This document shows, piece after piece, positions 54,820 to 63,525 of a stretch of DNA of 64,000 bases (position 1 is the first letter of the stretch; the number at the start of each line of letters is the position of its first letter). Position numbers and translations under genes: made by a program. Source of the stretch: Caldalkalibacillus uzonensis (GTDB lineage: Bacteria > Bacillota > Bacilli > Caldalkalibacillales > Caldalkalibacillaceae). The notes under the pieces were generated by a model. It made no database searches. It worked only from the letters and a program-made list of their open reading frames with translations, and was not told where the DNA came from. The stretch lies in assembly GCF_030814135.1 (NCBI RefSeq), contig NZ_JAUSUQ010000002.1, positions 124,001 to 188,000 on the forward strand. The letters are read 5' to 3'.

Positions 54820-56613
54820 TTAATTTGTATTTACCTTCTCATGTCCCTCTAATTGGTCTAAAGCCTGTTCAACTTTGGTGACCATTTCCGCTACACGAGC
54901 TTCGGAGAGATCAAACGTAATCCCAGCTTGCTGATAAATCTCTGGCAGGGGTTTGGAACTGCCCAAACCCAGCGCCTGTTTAAAGCGGGTTAAGGTGGCT
55001 TGGGGATCCTGCTGATAATCAGCCCACAATTCCAGCGCTCCCAGTTGGGCGATGACATATTCAATATAGTAAAACGGCACCTCGAAGATATGTGGCTGTA
55101 ACATCCAGCGCACTTCCAGAATCTCCTCCAACCCTCTAGTATCCACCCCGTGGTAGCTCATTTCCTGAGCCAGCTCCCGAAACTTGAGCTTGCGTTCCTC
55201 AGGGGTATGTTCCGGGTGTTCATACATCCAGTGCTGAAACTGGTCCACCACCATGGCCCACGGAAAAAACGAGATAATGTTCTCTAAATGTTCCCGTTGA
55301 GCCTTGTGCAACTGTTCCGGATCCTTATAAAACACATCCCATTCATTCATCGTCAACAGTTCCATGCCCATGCTGGCCAATTCAGCTACTTCCTTGTCAG
55401 CTGAACGGTAACTGTCCAAAGGCTGTCTCTGCATCAGATAGTTGTGCACGGCGTGGCCACCCTCATGAATCATGGTGGTCACATCCCGCCCTGAGCCTGT
55501 GGCATGCATAAAGATAAAAGACAAACCAGTCACAGGCAGCTGGGAGCAAAAGCCTCCGGGAGATTTTCCTTTCCGGTTTTCCAGATCTAGCAATCCTTCT
55601 TCATCCATTTTTTTCAGTACAAAGGAAAACTGTGGATCCAAGCGTTCAAAAATCTTAATGGTCCCCTCAATCAGCTGGTCCACATCTTCAAAAGGCTTAA
55701 GCGGCTGATGGCCCGGCACCATGGCCGGAATATCCCAGGGCTTGTAGTCCGCCAAACCAAGTGCTGATTGATGCTCCTGCTGCAAGCGGCTGACAGTGGG
55801 TACCACATGTTTTTTAATGGCCTCATACAGACGGTGGCTATCTTCCGGGGTATAATCAAAACGTTCATATTTGCGGTAGATGTAGTCTCGGTAGTTGTCA
55901 AAACCGGCATTTTTGGCAATTTGCTGGCGTAGCTCGATCAGTTCACTCATTAACCCATTCAATTTCCCTTCTTCCTTTAATACCGCCTCCCACATCGCCC
56001 GCCAAGCTTTTTCCCTTATGTCTCTTGGGGCATGCTGCAGAAGGGTCTGCATCTGTTGAAAGGTACGCTCTTCACCCTCCCACTCCACAGTCAGACTGCC
56101 AATAATTTCATTATACTGCTTAACCAACTGGCGTTCTTTCACTTCCAAAGGAATGTTTTCTTCTTTAAAAAGTTGGACTGAATTTTGGCGGGAGCGAATC
56201 AGCTCTCCATAGCGCTCCTTGTCCAACTGATTGAGATAAGGACTGCCCACAAACTTTTCATCCAGCAAAAAGCTGTAGCGTTTAATCATGGGTAGCAGTG
56301 TTTCATTTAAATAATCATATTGCTCTTTGGCTTCGGCATCGCTATGGTCACGCTTAAAACTGATGTGAATTCTTGCAGCCAGTTCCCCGACTTCTTCACT
56401 TAAGGCGCTCTCCTCTTGCAGCCACGCTTCCAGTTCTTCCACCGAGTTGATGTTTTTCTGCAACAATCCTTTTAACTTCTGTTCCAGGCGGTGTTTGTCC
56501 AACAGGGGATGCTGTTCATCCGCTTTTAGTTCCAAGGCTAACATATGGTCCATCATCTCGACAGGCAAGACATATTCGATGGCCGGCTGATCATCAATGA
56601 ACATCGTATCCAC
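54820..56613 (-). CDS. M3-family oligoendopeptidase
   Basis: 597 aa cytoplasmic zinc metallopeptidase that degrades oligopeptides (thimet/PepF family). Active site TTMIHEGGHAVHNYLM near residue 380 (HExxH), with the third ligand Glu in ELASMGMELLTMNEW about 25 residues on. An N-terminal helical lobe (residues 1-200) precedes the catalytic part. ATG at 56613; the protein sequence is intact. It lies between the DUF4395 gene and the YlbF-family gene, each apparently separately transcribed. Confidence 0.93.
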   Translation of the reverse strand: MDTMFIDDQPAIEYVLPVEMMDHMLALELKADEQHPLLDKHRLEQKLKGLLQKNINSVEELEAWLQEESALSEEVGELAARIHISFKRDHSDAEAKEQYDYLNETLLPMIKRYSFLLDEKFVGSPYLNQLDKERYGELIRSRQNSVQLFKEENIPLEVKERQLVKQYNEIIGSLTVEWEGEERTFQQMQTLLQHAPRDIREKAWRAMWEAVLKEEGKLNGLMSELIELRQQIAKNAGFDNYRDYIYRKYERFDYTPEDSHRLYEAIKKHVVPTVSRLQQEHQSALGLADYKPWDIPAMVPGHQPLKPFEDVDQLIEGTIKIFERLDPQFSFVLKKMDEEGLLDLENRKGKSPGGFCSQLPVTGLSFIFMHATGSGRDVTTMIHEGGHAVHNYLMQRQPLDSYRSADKEVAELASMGMELLTMNEWDVFYKDPEQLHKAQREHLENIISFFPWAMVVDQFQHWMYEHPEHTPEERKLKFRELAQEMSYHGVDTRGLEEILEVRWMLQPHIFEVPFYYIEYVIAQLGALELWADYQQDPQATLTRFKQALGLGSSKPLPEIYQQAGITFDLSEARVAEMVTKVEQALDQLEGHEKVNTN

Positions 56614-56716
56614 TCCTTTATCAGCAAAAAAAGCCGCACTGGGCGACTCTTGGTTTCTTGTTATTTTTCCTCCACAGGAAACTTTTATACAATTTAAAGT
56701 TAAAAATGAGTAATAC

Positions 56717-56739
56717 CCGCGGGAACTAATATCCGCGGG
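56717..56739 (-). terminator. Hairpin after the ylbF-like gene
   Basis: Seven-pair stem CCCGCGG / CCGCGGG around a nine-base loop. On the minus strand followed by TATTACTCATTTTTA, only partly T-rich. It overlaps the dehydrogenase scar. Confidence 0.5.
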
Positions 56740-56755
56740 TCACATCAATCACATC
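56726..56755 (-). pseudogene. Last nine codons of a hydroxyacid dehydrogenase (scar)
   Basis: Reads D-V-I-D-V-T-R-G-Y-stop, against N-V-I-D-V-K-R-G-Y-stop at the end of the dehydrogenase gene at 37034. At the DNA level the first 14 bases (56721-56734 versus 37029-37042) are identical and most of the next 20 match. No further homology upstream is visible before the YlbF-family stop codon. It suggests a lost second copy of the dehydrogenase gene. Confidence 0.65.
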
Positions 56756-56758
56756 CTA

Positions 56759-57106
56759 TTAAGGCTCTTTGTAAAATTCTTTGGTGGGCTCCATGACGAT
56801 TTTCATCACATCTTCCAGCATGACGTTCAGCCGCTGTTCCGCTTCCAATAATTTGGAAATCGTTGGATTGAGTTGAACTGTATTAAACAGCTGTTGAATC
56901 TGTTGCTTTTCCTGTTCGGTAATTTGCTGTCCTTGCATCTGTTTCATATGTAATTCAAGTTGTTTTTGGCGAAAGTTTTCGAACATACGTTTGATTGTTT
57001 CTTCTGCGTTCACCTGTGCCTGCAAAGATTTTAAGGTTTGAAATTCATTGCTTTCCTTTACAGCTTGGGCAAGCTGATGGGCCTGATCATAAACAACAGT
57101 CATCAT
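56759..57106 (-). CDS. YlbF-family protein (YheA/YmcA-like)
   Basis: 115 aa all-helical protein of the YlbF/YmcA superfamily: VVYDQAHQLAQAVKESNEFQTLKS at the start, a Gln-rich central helix (KQMQGQQITEQEKQQIQQLF), and a conserved AEQRLNVMLEDVMKIV near the end. Related proteins YlbF, YmcA and YaaT form a complex that affects RNase Y, competence and sporulation; this one is closest to the YheA-like branch by length and lacks the C-terminal Cys cluster. ATG at 57106 follows GGAGG with a 5-nt spacer. Confidence 0.85.
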   Translation of the reverse strand: MMTVVYDQAHQLAQAVKESNEFQTLKSLQAQVNAEETIKRMFENFRQKQLELHMKQMQGQQITEQEKQQIQQLFNTVQLNPTISKLLEAEQRLNVMLEDVMKIVMEPTKEFYKEP

Positions 57107-57332
57107 TAATACCTCCTATAAAGATGTTACTAACCATCATATCAAACTTTTTTTAATGATGCATGAAATGAGATCATCTCTTTTTGTTGGGACCCAGTGG
57201 CCCAGTTCATCTACCAGTATCTCTTCCAGTCCGGGATAAAAACAGGTTTAGCGTCACATTAATAAGGTTAATCATTACTTGTCGGCCTCAGAACCGTAGT
57301 CAAACGTCTCAGTTGAATAAAGGAGTGAAAGA

Positions 57333-58928
57333 ATGAGTCAATCTAAACCGCGATTAGGCTATGTCTTTTATATCTCAGTTATTATCGTTACTATTTTTGT
57401 AGCCTGGGGATTTATCCGCCCCAGTCATTTGGCGGAAACGGCCGGTAACGCCCTTGCTTTTGTGACACGGACCTTTGGCTGGTTTTATTTGTTTGCCACC
57501 TTTATCTTTCTTGTCTTTGCCCTATACCTGGCTTTTGGACCGTACGGACGAATAAAGTTAGGCAAAAAGGATGAAGATCCGGAATATAACTATTGGACAT
57601 GGTTAGGCATGCTGTTCTCAGCCGGGATGGGTATCGGCCTGGTCTTTTGGGGTGTAGCTGAACCAATGTATCATTATATGTCCCCTCCGGAAGGGATTGA
57701 GGGTGAAAGCATAGAAGCGGCTAAGGCCGCCATGCGTTATTCTTTCTTCCATTGGGGATTACACCCGTGGGCCATCTATACCATTGTGGCTCTGGCCTTG
57801 GCCTATGCCCAGTTCAGAAAAGGGGAATCTGGTTTAATCAGTTCCACCTTCCGTCCTCTTATCGGTGACCGGGTGGACGGCCCCCTTGGCAAAGGGATCG
57901 ACACTTTGGCGGCCATCGCCACTGCGTTTGGGGTAGCTACTTCACTCGGTTTGGGAACATTGCAGATCAACGGTGGTTTAAGCCATGTTTTTGGACTGCC
58001 CAACAACACGACCGTGCATTTATTAATCATTTTGGTGGTCACCGTTTTATATATGATTTCCGCCTCTACTGGCCTGAACCGGGGAATCAAATATTTAAGT
58101 AATGTGAACATTTCTCTGGCCGCATTATTACTTTTGTTTGTCTTGCTTGTCGGCCCCAGTATCTTTATTTTGGAAACGTTCACGACCACAACCGGAAACT
58201 ATCTGGGCAGCATCATTCCCATGAGTTTCAGACTGACTCCCTTTACTCAGGGGGAATGGGTTGGTGCCTGGACGCTTTTTTACTGGGCCTGGTGGATCGC
58301 CTGGGCACCTTTTGTCGGTACCTTTATCGCCCGTGTTTCGCGGGGACGGACCATTAAAGAATTTGTATCGGGGGTGCTCTTGGTGCCAACGCTAATCGGA
58401 GCGCTATGGTTTGCCACTTTTGGGGGATCCGCCCTTCATTTGGAAATGTTTGAAGGGGTGAGCATCACACAAGCCGTCTCCCAAAGTGTAGAAGGCGCCC
58501 TGTTTTTTACCTTGGAACAGTTCCCTCTGGGATTATGGCTCAGTATCTTGGCCACTTTGCTGATTATTACTTTCTTTGTCACATCAGCTGATTCTGCTAC
58601 TTTCGTCTTGGGCATGCTCACCTCAAAGGGAGCACTTAACCCCAAAGTTTCAACCAAGCTCATTTGGGGAATCTTGCAGTCTGGCATTGCCGCTGTCCTG
58701 TTACTCAGCGGCGGCTTAAATGGTTTGCAAACCGCATCAATTGTGGCTGCCTTGCCTTTTGCCGTTATCATGCTGTTCATGGTTCTCTCCCTGAACAAGG
58801 CTCTGAAGGCCGAATTGCGTGAAGAACGACGTCGCGAAAAAATGCGTATTCGCAAGTTAGAACAGCTGATCGAGGAAGAACTGGGTATAGGTCCCACCGA
58901 TATAGACACCTATAAAAAAGACAAATAA
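57333..58928 (+). CDS. BCCT-family betaine/carnitine/choline transporter
   Basis: 531 aa with twelve hydrophobic helices. BCCT signatures: NYWTWLGMLFSAGMGIGLVFWGVAEP near residue 90 and the aromatic substrate box TLFYWAWWIAWAPFVGTFIARVSRGRTIKEF near residue 310. Imports glycine betaine or a related quaternary amine with Na+; OpuD is the B. subtilis relative and the most likely function is osmoprotection. ATG at 57333 follows AGGAGTG. A strong terminator follows. The 226-bp gap before it (57107-57332) presumably holds its promoter; none was fixed. Confidence 0.92.
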   Translation: MSQSKPRLGYVFYISVIIVTIFVAWGFIRPSHLAETAGNALAFVTRTFGWFYLFATFIFLVFALYLAFGPYGRIKLGKKDEDPEYNYWTWLGMLFSAGMGIGLVFWGVAEPMYHYMSPPEGIEGESIEAAKAAMRYSFFHWGLHPWAIYTIVALALAYAQFRKGESGLISSTFRPLIGDRVDGPLGKGIDTLAAIATAFGVATSLGLGTLQINGGLSHVFGLPNNTTVHLLIILVVTVLYMISASTGLNRGIKYLSNVNISLAALLLLFVLLVGPSIFILETFTTTTGNYLGSIIPMSFRLTPFTQGEWVGAWTLFYWAWWIAWAPFVGTFIARVSRGRTIKEFVSGVLLVPTLIGALWFATFGGSALHLEMFEGVSITQAVSQSVEGALFFTLEQFPLGLWLSILATLLIITFFVTSADSATFVLGMLTSKGALNPKVSTKLIWGILQSGIAAVLLLSGGLNGLQTASIVAALPFAVIMLFMVLSLNKALKAELREERRREKMRIRKLEQLIEEELGIGPTDIDTYKKDK

Positions 58929-58940
58929 AATCTATAAATC

Positions 58941-58971
58941 AGGGATCCCGCCCAAAGGGGATCCCTTTTTT
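58941..58971 (+). terminator. Terminator of the BCCT transporter gene
   Basis: Nine-pair perfect stem AGGGATCCC / GGGATCCCT, loop GCCCAAAG, followed by TTTTTT. Confidence 0.92.
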
Positions 58972-59011
58972 GAACGGTGTAACCGGATTAGATTTAATCC
59001 TCATCTGTCTT

Positions 59012-59437
59012 TTATTCTCTTTCGCAGGTGTCATCATCTCGAGACTCCCGCGACTGTTGCTCCGTTTCCTCCTCGCTTCTGTCCGGTGTGTAGAAATATT
59101 CATTTACTTCCCAGGACTCCACAATGTGCCAGGCCCGGTGAGGCGGATAGCCGCGGCCCACCAAATAAGCGATGGCTGCCACTTCCCGCATGGCATGGGC
59201 CACTGATGTGACTTTCGCCTCCTTTAACCCGTATTGAACCAATGGTTCCACTGTACTTAGAACATGATGTTTCATATCATATGGATCATATGGAGCCGGC
59301 AATACTTCTGGTGGATGCATCACTCCATCTGGAGGCATATACCCCGGATAAAAGGCGGGATACAAATAAGGACTGGGGACTTGGGGAAAATGATGTAAAA
59401 CATGCTCATGATATGGATTTTGATACAGATCGTTCAC
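59012..59437 (-). CDS. Pro/Tyr/His-rich protein of unknown function
   Basis: 141 aa. The first 60 residues are rich in Pro, Tyr and His (YLYPAFYPGYMPPDGVMHPP), followed by a helical domain with VLSTVEPLVQYGLKEAKVTS and HAMREVAAIAYLVGRGYPPHRAWHIVESWEV, and an acidic tail. Start GTG at 59437 has AGGAAAGGAAG upstream; an ATG at 59458 lacks a ribosome site. The composition recalls spore coat or exosporium proteins, but I do not recognise the family. The 3' end faces the BCCT transporter gene. Confidence 0.7.
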   Translation of the reverse strand: MNDLYQNPYHEHVLHHFPQVPSPYLYPAFYPGYMPPDGVMHPPEVLPAPYDPYDMKHHVLSTVEPLVQYGLKEAKVTSVAHAMREVAAIAYLVGRGYPPHRAWHIVESWEVNEYFYTPDRSEEETEQQSRESRDDDTCERE

Positions 59438-59596
59438 ATCTGCACTTCCTTTCCTCATTTAAAATGACACTGTCATTCTATGCATCAACCCACGTTCAAG
59501 GTTCCAATTTCTCTTTCCTTTCATTCCCCTCTGGGCAAGATATGATAAAATAAGATAAACAAAGCATGGAAACAAATCAGACAGGAGGATGCAACC

Positions 59597-60241
59597 ATGA
59601 CCAAAACACTTCCCCCTGGTCAAATGGAAACAAAGAAGTGGCCGATCCTGCATGAAGGAGACGTATATCAATTTAATGAAGAGACATGGCGCTTCAAATT
59701 ATTTGGTGAGATAAGAGAAGACGTGATCCTTACCTTTAAAGATGTGATGGATCTGCCCAAAGTGATCACCACTGTTGACATGCATTGTGTCACCACTTGG
59801 TCCAAATTCGACACCACCTTTGAGGGGATTCCCTTCCGTGAATTTGTGAAGTTAGCCGACTTGAAGCCCCATGTGCGCTATGTGCGTATTTATGGATACT
59901 TAAATGGTGATCCTCTCGGTTATTCGGCCAATCTGCCCCTTGAAGCCTTGCAAGGAGATGATGCCCTGTTTGTTTACCGTTGGAAAGATGCAAAAAATGA
60001 TTGGCAAGACATTTCTCCCAAGCATGGCTATCCTTTACGCTTTATTCCACCCGCCCAGTTTTATCTGTGGAAAGGCTCCAAGTGGGCTACGGGCATTGAG
60101 TTTATGACAGAGAACAAGCCTGGTTACTGGGAAATCAGAGGGTACCACATGAACGGCAATCCATTTAAAGAGGAGCGTTTTGCTGATCCTGCCAGCCTGC
60201 CTAGCGGTTATGGCGGAGCCAATGAATGGCAAGATCAATAA
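59597..60241 (+). CDS. Sulfite-oxidase-like molybdenum enzyme (YuiH family)
   Basis: 214 aa single-domain protein with the sulfite oxidase molybdopterin fold: TTVDMHCVTTWSKFDTTFEGI holds the Cys that ligates Mo, and WEIRGYHMNGNPFKEERF is near the C-terminus. It has no signal peptide, haem domain or dimerisation domain, unlike true sulfite oxidases, and corresponds to B. subtilis YuiH, whose substrate is unknown. ATG at 59597 follows AGGAGG. It lies 18 bp upstream of the LytS-like gene and is probably cotranscribed with it. A link to the sulfite-producing island about 6 kb away is possible but unsupported. Confidence 0.88.
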   Translation: MTKTLPPGQMETKKWPILHEGDVYQFNEETWRFKLFGEIREDVILTFKDVMDLPKVITTVDMHCVTTWSKFDTTFEGIPFREFVKLADLKPHVRYVRIYGYLNGDPLGYSANLPLEALQGDDALFVYRWKDAKNDWQDISPKHGYPLRFIPPAQFYLWKGSKWATGIEFMTENKPGYWEIRGYHMNGNPFKEERFADPASLPSGYGGANEWQDQ

Positions 60242-60259
60242 GTAGGGGGATTTCGCACG

Positions 60260-62053
60260 GTGGACATCCTGACGGTCACCCTTTTGGAACGCATCGGCAT
60301 GCTGCTGATCGCCGCTTTTATTATTACTCGCATGCCTTCCATTAAGTATCTCCTGGAACGGGAGCTAAATTGGAAAACAGCTGCTACCTACTCCCTCTTT
60401 TTCGGTTTGTTCGGCATCGGAGGCGTCTTGGCCGGGGTCTCCATTTATGACGGACAGATTATTCGTCCCTTGTGGTTACCCACGTTTGATCAACATGTGG
60501 CCTTGGCTCACTCAGGAACTGTGGGCGTCGTGATGGCCGGTTTGCTGGGTGGCCCGGTTGTCGGTCTGGGAGCAGGGGCTCTGACCGGCTTATTCCTCCT
60601 CTTGATGGGAGGAATAAGCGGTCAAGCCTACGCCATTGCTGCCCCTTTTGTTGGTTTGTTGGCCGGAGGGGCCGCCCGCTTTTTCTCTGAAGAGCGGATC
60701 ATCTCCCCGGCCAAGTCACTTTTTATCGGGATGTTCGCTATCATTTTAACCATGTGTTTTATTTTGGCGTTTACCACACCCAGTGATCAGGCCATCAGCC
60801 TCGTCAATCAAATCGGGATCCCTATGGTTATTGTCAACAGCTTGGCCATCGCTGTTTTCACCATCATGATACGTGCTGTCTTAAACGAGAAAGAGCAGGC
60901 CCAGGCCATAGAAACGGAACGGGCATTAAAAATTGCTGACAAAGTGCTGCCTTATTTGAAACGGGGACTGAACTATGAAACGGCGCACACCACAGCACAT
61001 CTGTTGATGAATGAACTGGAGCCTGCAGCCGTTGCCGTGGCTAACGATCACAAAATATTGGCCCATATCGGGCTCGGTGCTGATCATCATACCCCCAATT
61101 CTCCTTTGAGCACGGCTGGGGACAAAATGGCTTTATATAACGGCCATGTCCAGGTGATTTCGAACCAGGCTGAGATCAATTGCACGCACCCGCGCTGTCC
61201 TTTGAAAGCTGCCATTTTAATCCCCTTTCATCAATCAGGAAAGATGGCCGGCTTAATCAAGTTGTACTACAAACGCCCCCAACAGATCCGTGCCGTGGAT
61301 ATTGTCCTTGCCCAGGGACTGGGAAGATTGATTTCCAATCAATTGCATCTAGCCGAAGCAGAACGAATGAAAGAGTTGATCAGGGATGCTGAACTGAGAC
61401 AGTTGCAGGCCCAAATTAACCCCCATTTTTTGTTTAACACACTGAACACCATTGTTTCTCTCATCCGTATCAACCCAGCTCAAGCTAGAACAGTCACACG
61501 GCAGTTGGCCCAATATATGCGCATCAATTTAAACATCTTATCCCAGTCCCTCATTCCTATTGAGCAGGAACTGGAGCACTTGCAAACTTATCTGGACATC
61601 ATCCTTGTCCGTTTTTCCGATCAACTGCAAATTGAAGTCAATACTGATCCGAACTTGTCCCATGTCTATCTGCCCCCCTCCACCTTGCAACCCCTAGTTG
61701 AAAACAGTATTCGACACGGATTGAAGAATAAAAGGACTGGGGGAAAGATCATGATCCAAATTAAAGAGCAACAGGATCATGTCTATGTCTGTGTTGAAGA
61801 TAATGGGACTGGTATTCCCCATGATGTGATTGACCGTTTGGGAAAGGTGCCCATGTCCACCGGTACGGGCAACGGGATCGGTATTTATAATGTCAACCAG
61901 CGGCTGATCACCTTGCTGGGTGAGGGGTCTGCTCTCTGTATTCGCAATAAACCGGATGAAGGATGCCAAATCTCGTTTGCCATTCCCCATAGCATTGAAA
62001 AGACTGCAGACCCAAAACTGGTCAGGACTGGAGGTGTAAAGCATGTCCATTAA
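60260..62053 (+). CDS. LytS/BtsS-type sensor histidine kinase
   Basis: 597 aa. An N-terminal 5TM-Lyt membrane sensor (residues about 1-200; ERIGMLLIAAFIITRMPSIKYLL, then GGPVVGLGAGALTGLFLL), a GAF-like domain (about 225-360), then a His_kinase domain with the phosphorylated His in QAQINPHFLFNTLNTIV and a HATPase with LVENSIRHGL and DNGTGI. GTG at 60260 with AGGGGG upstream. LytS-type kinases sense pyruvate or envelope signals in relatives. It overlaps the response regulator gene by 11 bases. Confidence 0.92.
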   Translation: MDILTVTLLERIGMLLIAAFIITRMPSIKYLLERELNWKTAATYSLFFGLFGIGGVLAGVSIYDGQIIRPLWLPTFDQHVALAHSGTVGVVMAGLLGGPVVGLGAGALTGLFLLLMGGISGQAYAIAAPFVGLLAGGAARFFSEERIISPAKSLFIGMFAIILTMCFILAFTTPSDQAISLVNQIGIPMVIVNSLAIAVFTIMIRAVLNEKEQAQAIETERALKIADKVLPYLKRGLNYETAHTTAHLLMNELEPAAVAVANDHKILAHIGLGADHHTPNSPLSTAGDKMALYNGHVQVISNQAEINCTHPRCPLKAAILIPFHQSGKMAGLIKLYYKRPQQIRAVDIVLAQGLGRLISNQLHLAEAERMKELIRDAELRQLQAQINPHFLFNTLNTIVSLIRINPAQARTVTRQLAQYMRINLNILSQSLIPIEQELEHLQTYLDIILVRFSDQLQIEVNTDPNLSHVYLPPSTLQPLVENSIRHGLKNKRTGGKIMIQIKEQQDHVYVCVEDNGTGIPHDVIDRLGKVPMSTGTGNGIGIYNVNQRLITLLGEGSALCIRNKPDEGCQISFAIPHSIEKTADPKLVRTGGVKHVH

Positions 62054-62816
62054 GGTGATGATCGCCGAAGATGAGAAGCTTGCCCGGGAAGAGCTGGAGT
62101 ATTTGCTCAGCTCATACAATGATCTAGAGCTTATACCGAGCGTGACCAATGGCAAAGATTTGCTTGAAAAATATGAAGAGTACTGCCCAGACGTGATATT
62201 TCTAGATATTCAAATGCCTGAATTAGAAGGTATGTTTGTCGCCAAACAACTGCGGGCCCGTGAACATCCTCCGCTTATTGTCTTTACCACAGCATATGAA
62301 CATTATGCTGTTGAAGCTTTCCGCCTGAAGGCAATCGATTATTTGCTGAAACCCTATAGTGAACAACGCTTGGAAGAGGCCATCAATCGCATCCGGACCG
62401 AAATTAAGCGCTTGAGGGAACAAGCAAAAAAGGAAGCCACAGCGCCAGAAACCAAAACCTCTCCATCTAGAGAGATCCAGCGGATAGGCAAGCTGTTAAT
62501 TGATGATGGTGAGCGCTTATCGGTGGTGGATCCCGCCTCCATCCTGTATGTGGTCCGGGAAGACCGCTTGTTAAAAATTCATACGGCCACCAAAATATAC
62601 ACCTCTAAACTGACATTGCAGGAACTTGAGGAAAAATTAGCTCCCTACAACTTTTTCCGGCCCCACCGCAGTTATCTGGTCAATCTTAACTTTGTGGAAG
62701 AAATTACACCCTGGTTTAACGGGGCCTACAACCTGACCCTGCAGCACCGCCAGAAAACCAAAATTCCGGTTAGTCGCACTGCAGCAAAAGAGCTGTTACA
62801 ACGCTTGCAGATGTAA
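62043..62816 (+). CDS. LytTR-family response regulator
   Basis: 257 aa. Receiver domain with the acidic pocket IAEDEK and phosphorylated Asp in VIFLDIQMPELEG, Lys in LLKPYSEQ; LytTR DNA-binding domain from about residue 150 (RLLKIHTATKIYTSKLTLQELEEKL, FFRPHRSYLVNLNFVEEI). Partner of the overlapping LytS-type kinase. The next operon, encoding a small membrane protein and a DUF4212/sodium symporter pair, is the likely target: related LytS/LytR systems commonly control adjacent carboxylate transporters. Confidence 0.92.
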   Translation: MSIKVMIAEDEKLAREELEYLLSSYNDLELIPSVTNGKDLLEKYEEYCPDVIFLDIQMPELEGMFVAKQLRAREHPPLIVFTTAYEHYAVEAFRLKAIDYLLKPYSEQRLEEAINRIRTEIKRLREQAKKEATAPETKTSPSREIQRIGKLLIDDGERLSVVDPASILYVVREDRLLKIHTATKIYTSKLTLQELEEKLAPYNFFRPHRSYLVNLNFVEEITPWFNGAYNLTLQHRQKTKIPVSRTAAKELLQRLQM

Positions 62817-62835
62817 TATTGGCCTGCCTTAGCCC

Positions 62836-62863
62836 AACCGTTTCCATTCGGAAACGGTTTTTT
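62836..62863 (+). terminator. Terminator of the LytS/LytR operon
   Basis: Ten-pair perfect stem AACCGTTTCC / GGAAACGGTT, loop ATTC, followed by TTTTTT. Confidence 0.93.
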
Positions 62864-62947
62864 GCATTTCAGGCGACTAGCCAAACATTTCAGACCACAA
62901 CCTCCACGTTATTCGAAAATTCCCAATAAAATAAGAACAACAACATC

Positions 62948-62961
62948 GGAAAACGCTTTCA
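62948..62961. promoter_or_regulatory. cre site upstream of the symporter operon
   Basis: On the minus strand TGAAAGCGTTTTCC, matching the CcpA catabolite-responsive element at 13 of 14 positions, 29 bp before the first start codon. Position after a TAAAAT box near 62928 would make it a roadblock or promoter-overlapping site; glucose repression of the operon is likely. Confidence 0.7.
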
Positions 62962-62989
62962 TTGTACACCTTTTTACGGAGGGAGGACC

Positions 62990-63166
62990 ATGATCTATCT
63001 GTTTTTGATGATTACCGCCACCTGCTTGTTCCTTACCTTTAAATTAAAAAAACCATTGCTCTTAACTGTTCCATTTTTGACGATCTTCATCTATGTTACG
63101 GTTCAAATTGCCATGGTACCACTAGGCTTTTTTGAAACGCTGAAATTTATCATGAGTTTGCGTTAA
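62990..63166 (+). CDS. Small membrane protein in the symporter operon
   Basis: 58 aa with two hydrophobic helices (IYLFLMITATCLFLTF and LLLTVPFLTIFIYVTVQIAMVPL) separated by a KLKK turn. ATG at 62990 follows GGAGGG. It precedes the DUF4212 gene by 26 bp. No known family is recognised; it may be an accessory subunit of the symporter. Confidence 0.75.
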   Translation: MIYLFLMITATCLFLTFKLKKPLLLTVPFLTIFIYVTVQIAMVPLGFFETLKFIMSLR

Positions 63167-63192
63167 TCATTCATTGTAGGGAGGTGCTGTAT

Positions 63193-63495
63193 GTGAGAAA
63201 AATGGATAAAGCCGTAGCCGATGCCTATTTCCGTAAAAGAACCCGGCATATTCTCATCTATTTGGCCATCTGGTTTATCGTCTCCTTCGGCGTCGTGCTG
63301 TTTGCTGAACATTTGACTCACTTTACGTTTAACGGTATGCCCTTTCATTACTTTATGGGAGCACAGGGGTCCATCCTGGTGTTTATTCTCTTGCTCTTTG
63401 TCAATGCCATTGTCAGCGACAAGGTGGACAAGGATTTTGGCATTGATGAAACAGAAAACAAACGCATTAGTGCTGGCAAAACATTAGATCATTAA
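63193..63495 (+). CDS. DUF4212 sodium/solute symporter small subunit
   Basis: 100 aa with two hydrophobic helices: HILIYLAIWFIVSFGVVLFAE and GSILVFILLLFVNAIV, the latter preceded by the conserved FHYFMGAQGS. Family members form a pair with the sodium/solute symporter encoded next. GTG at 63193 with GGGAGG upstream by eight bases; ATG at 63202 and GTG at 63184 are alternatives. Confidence 0.85.
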   Translation: MRKMDKAVADAYFRKRTRHILIYLAIWFIVSFGVVLFAEHLTHFTFNGMPFHYFMGAQGSILVFILLLFVNAIVSDKVDKDFGIDETENKRISAGKTLDH

Positions 63496-63525
63496 TTGAA
63501 CCGCCAAAAGGGGGGAATGTTTCAT

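Noticed and set aside
57107-57332. Extra small gene upstream of the BCCT transporter
   Set aside because: No frame with a ribosome site; treated as promoter region only.
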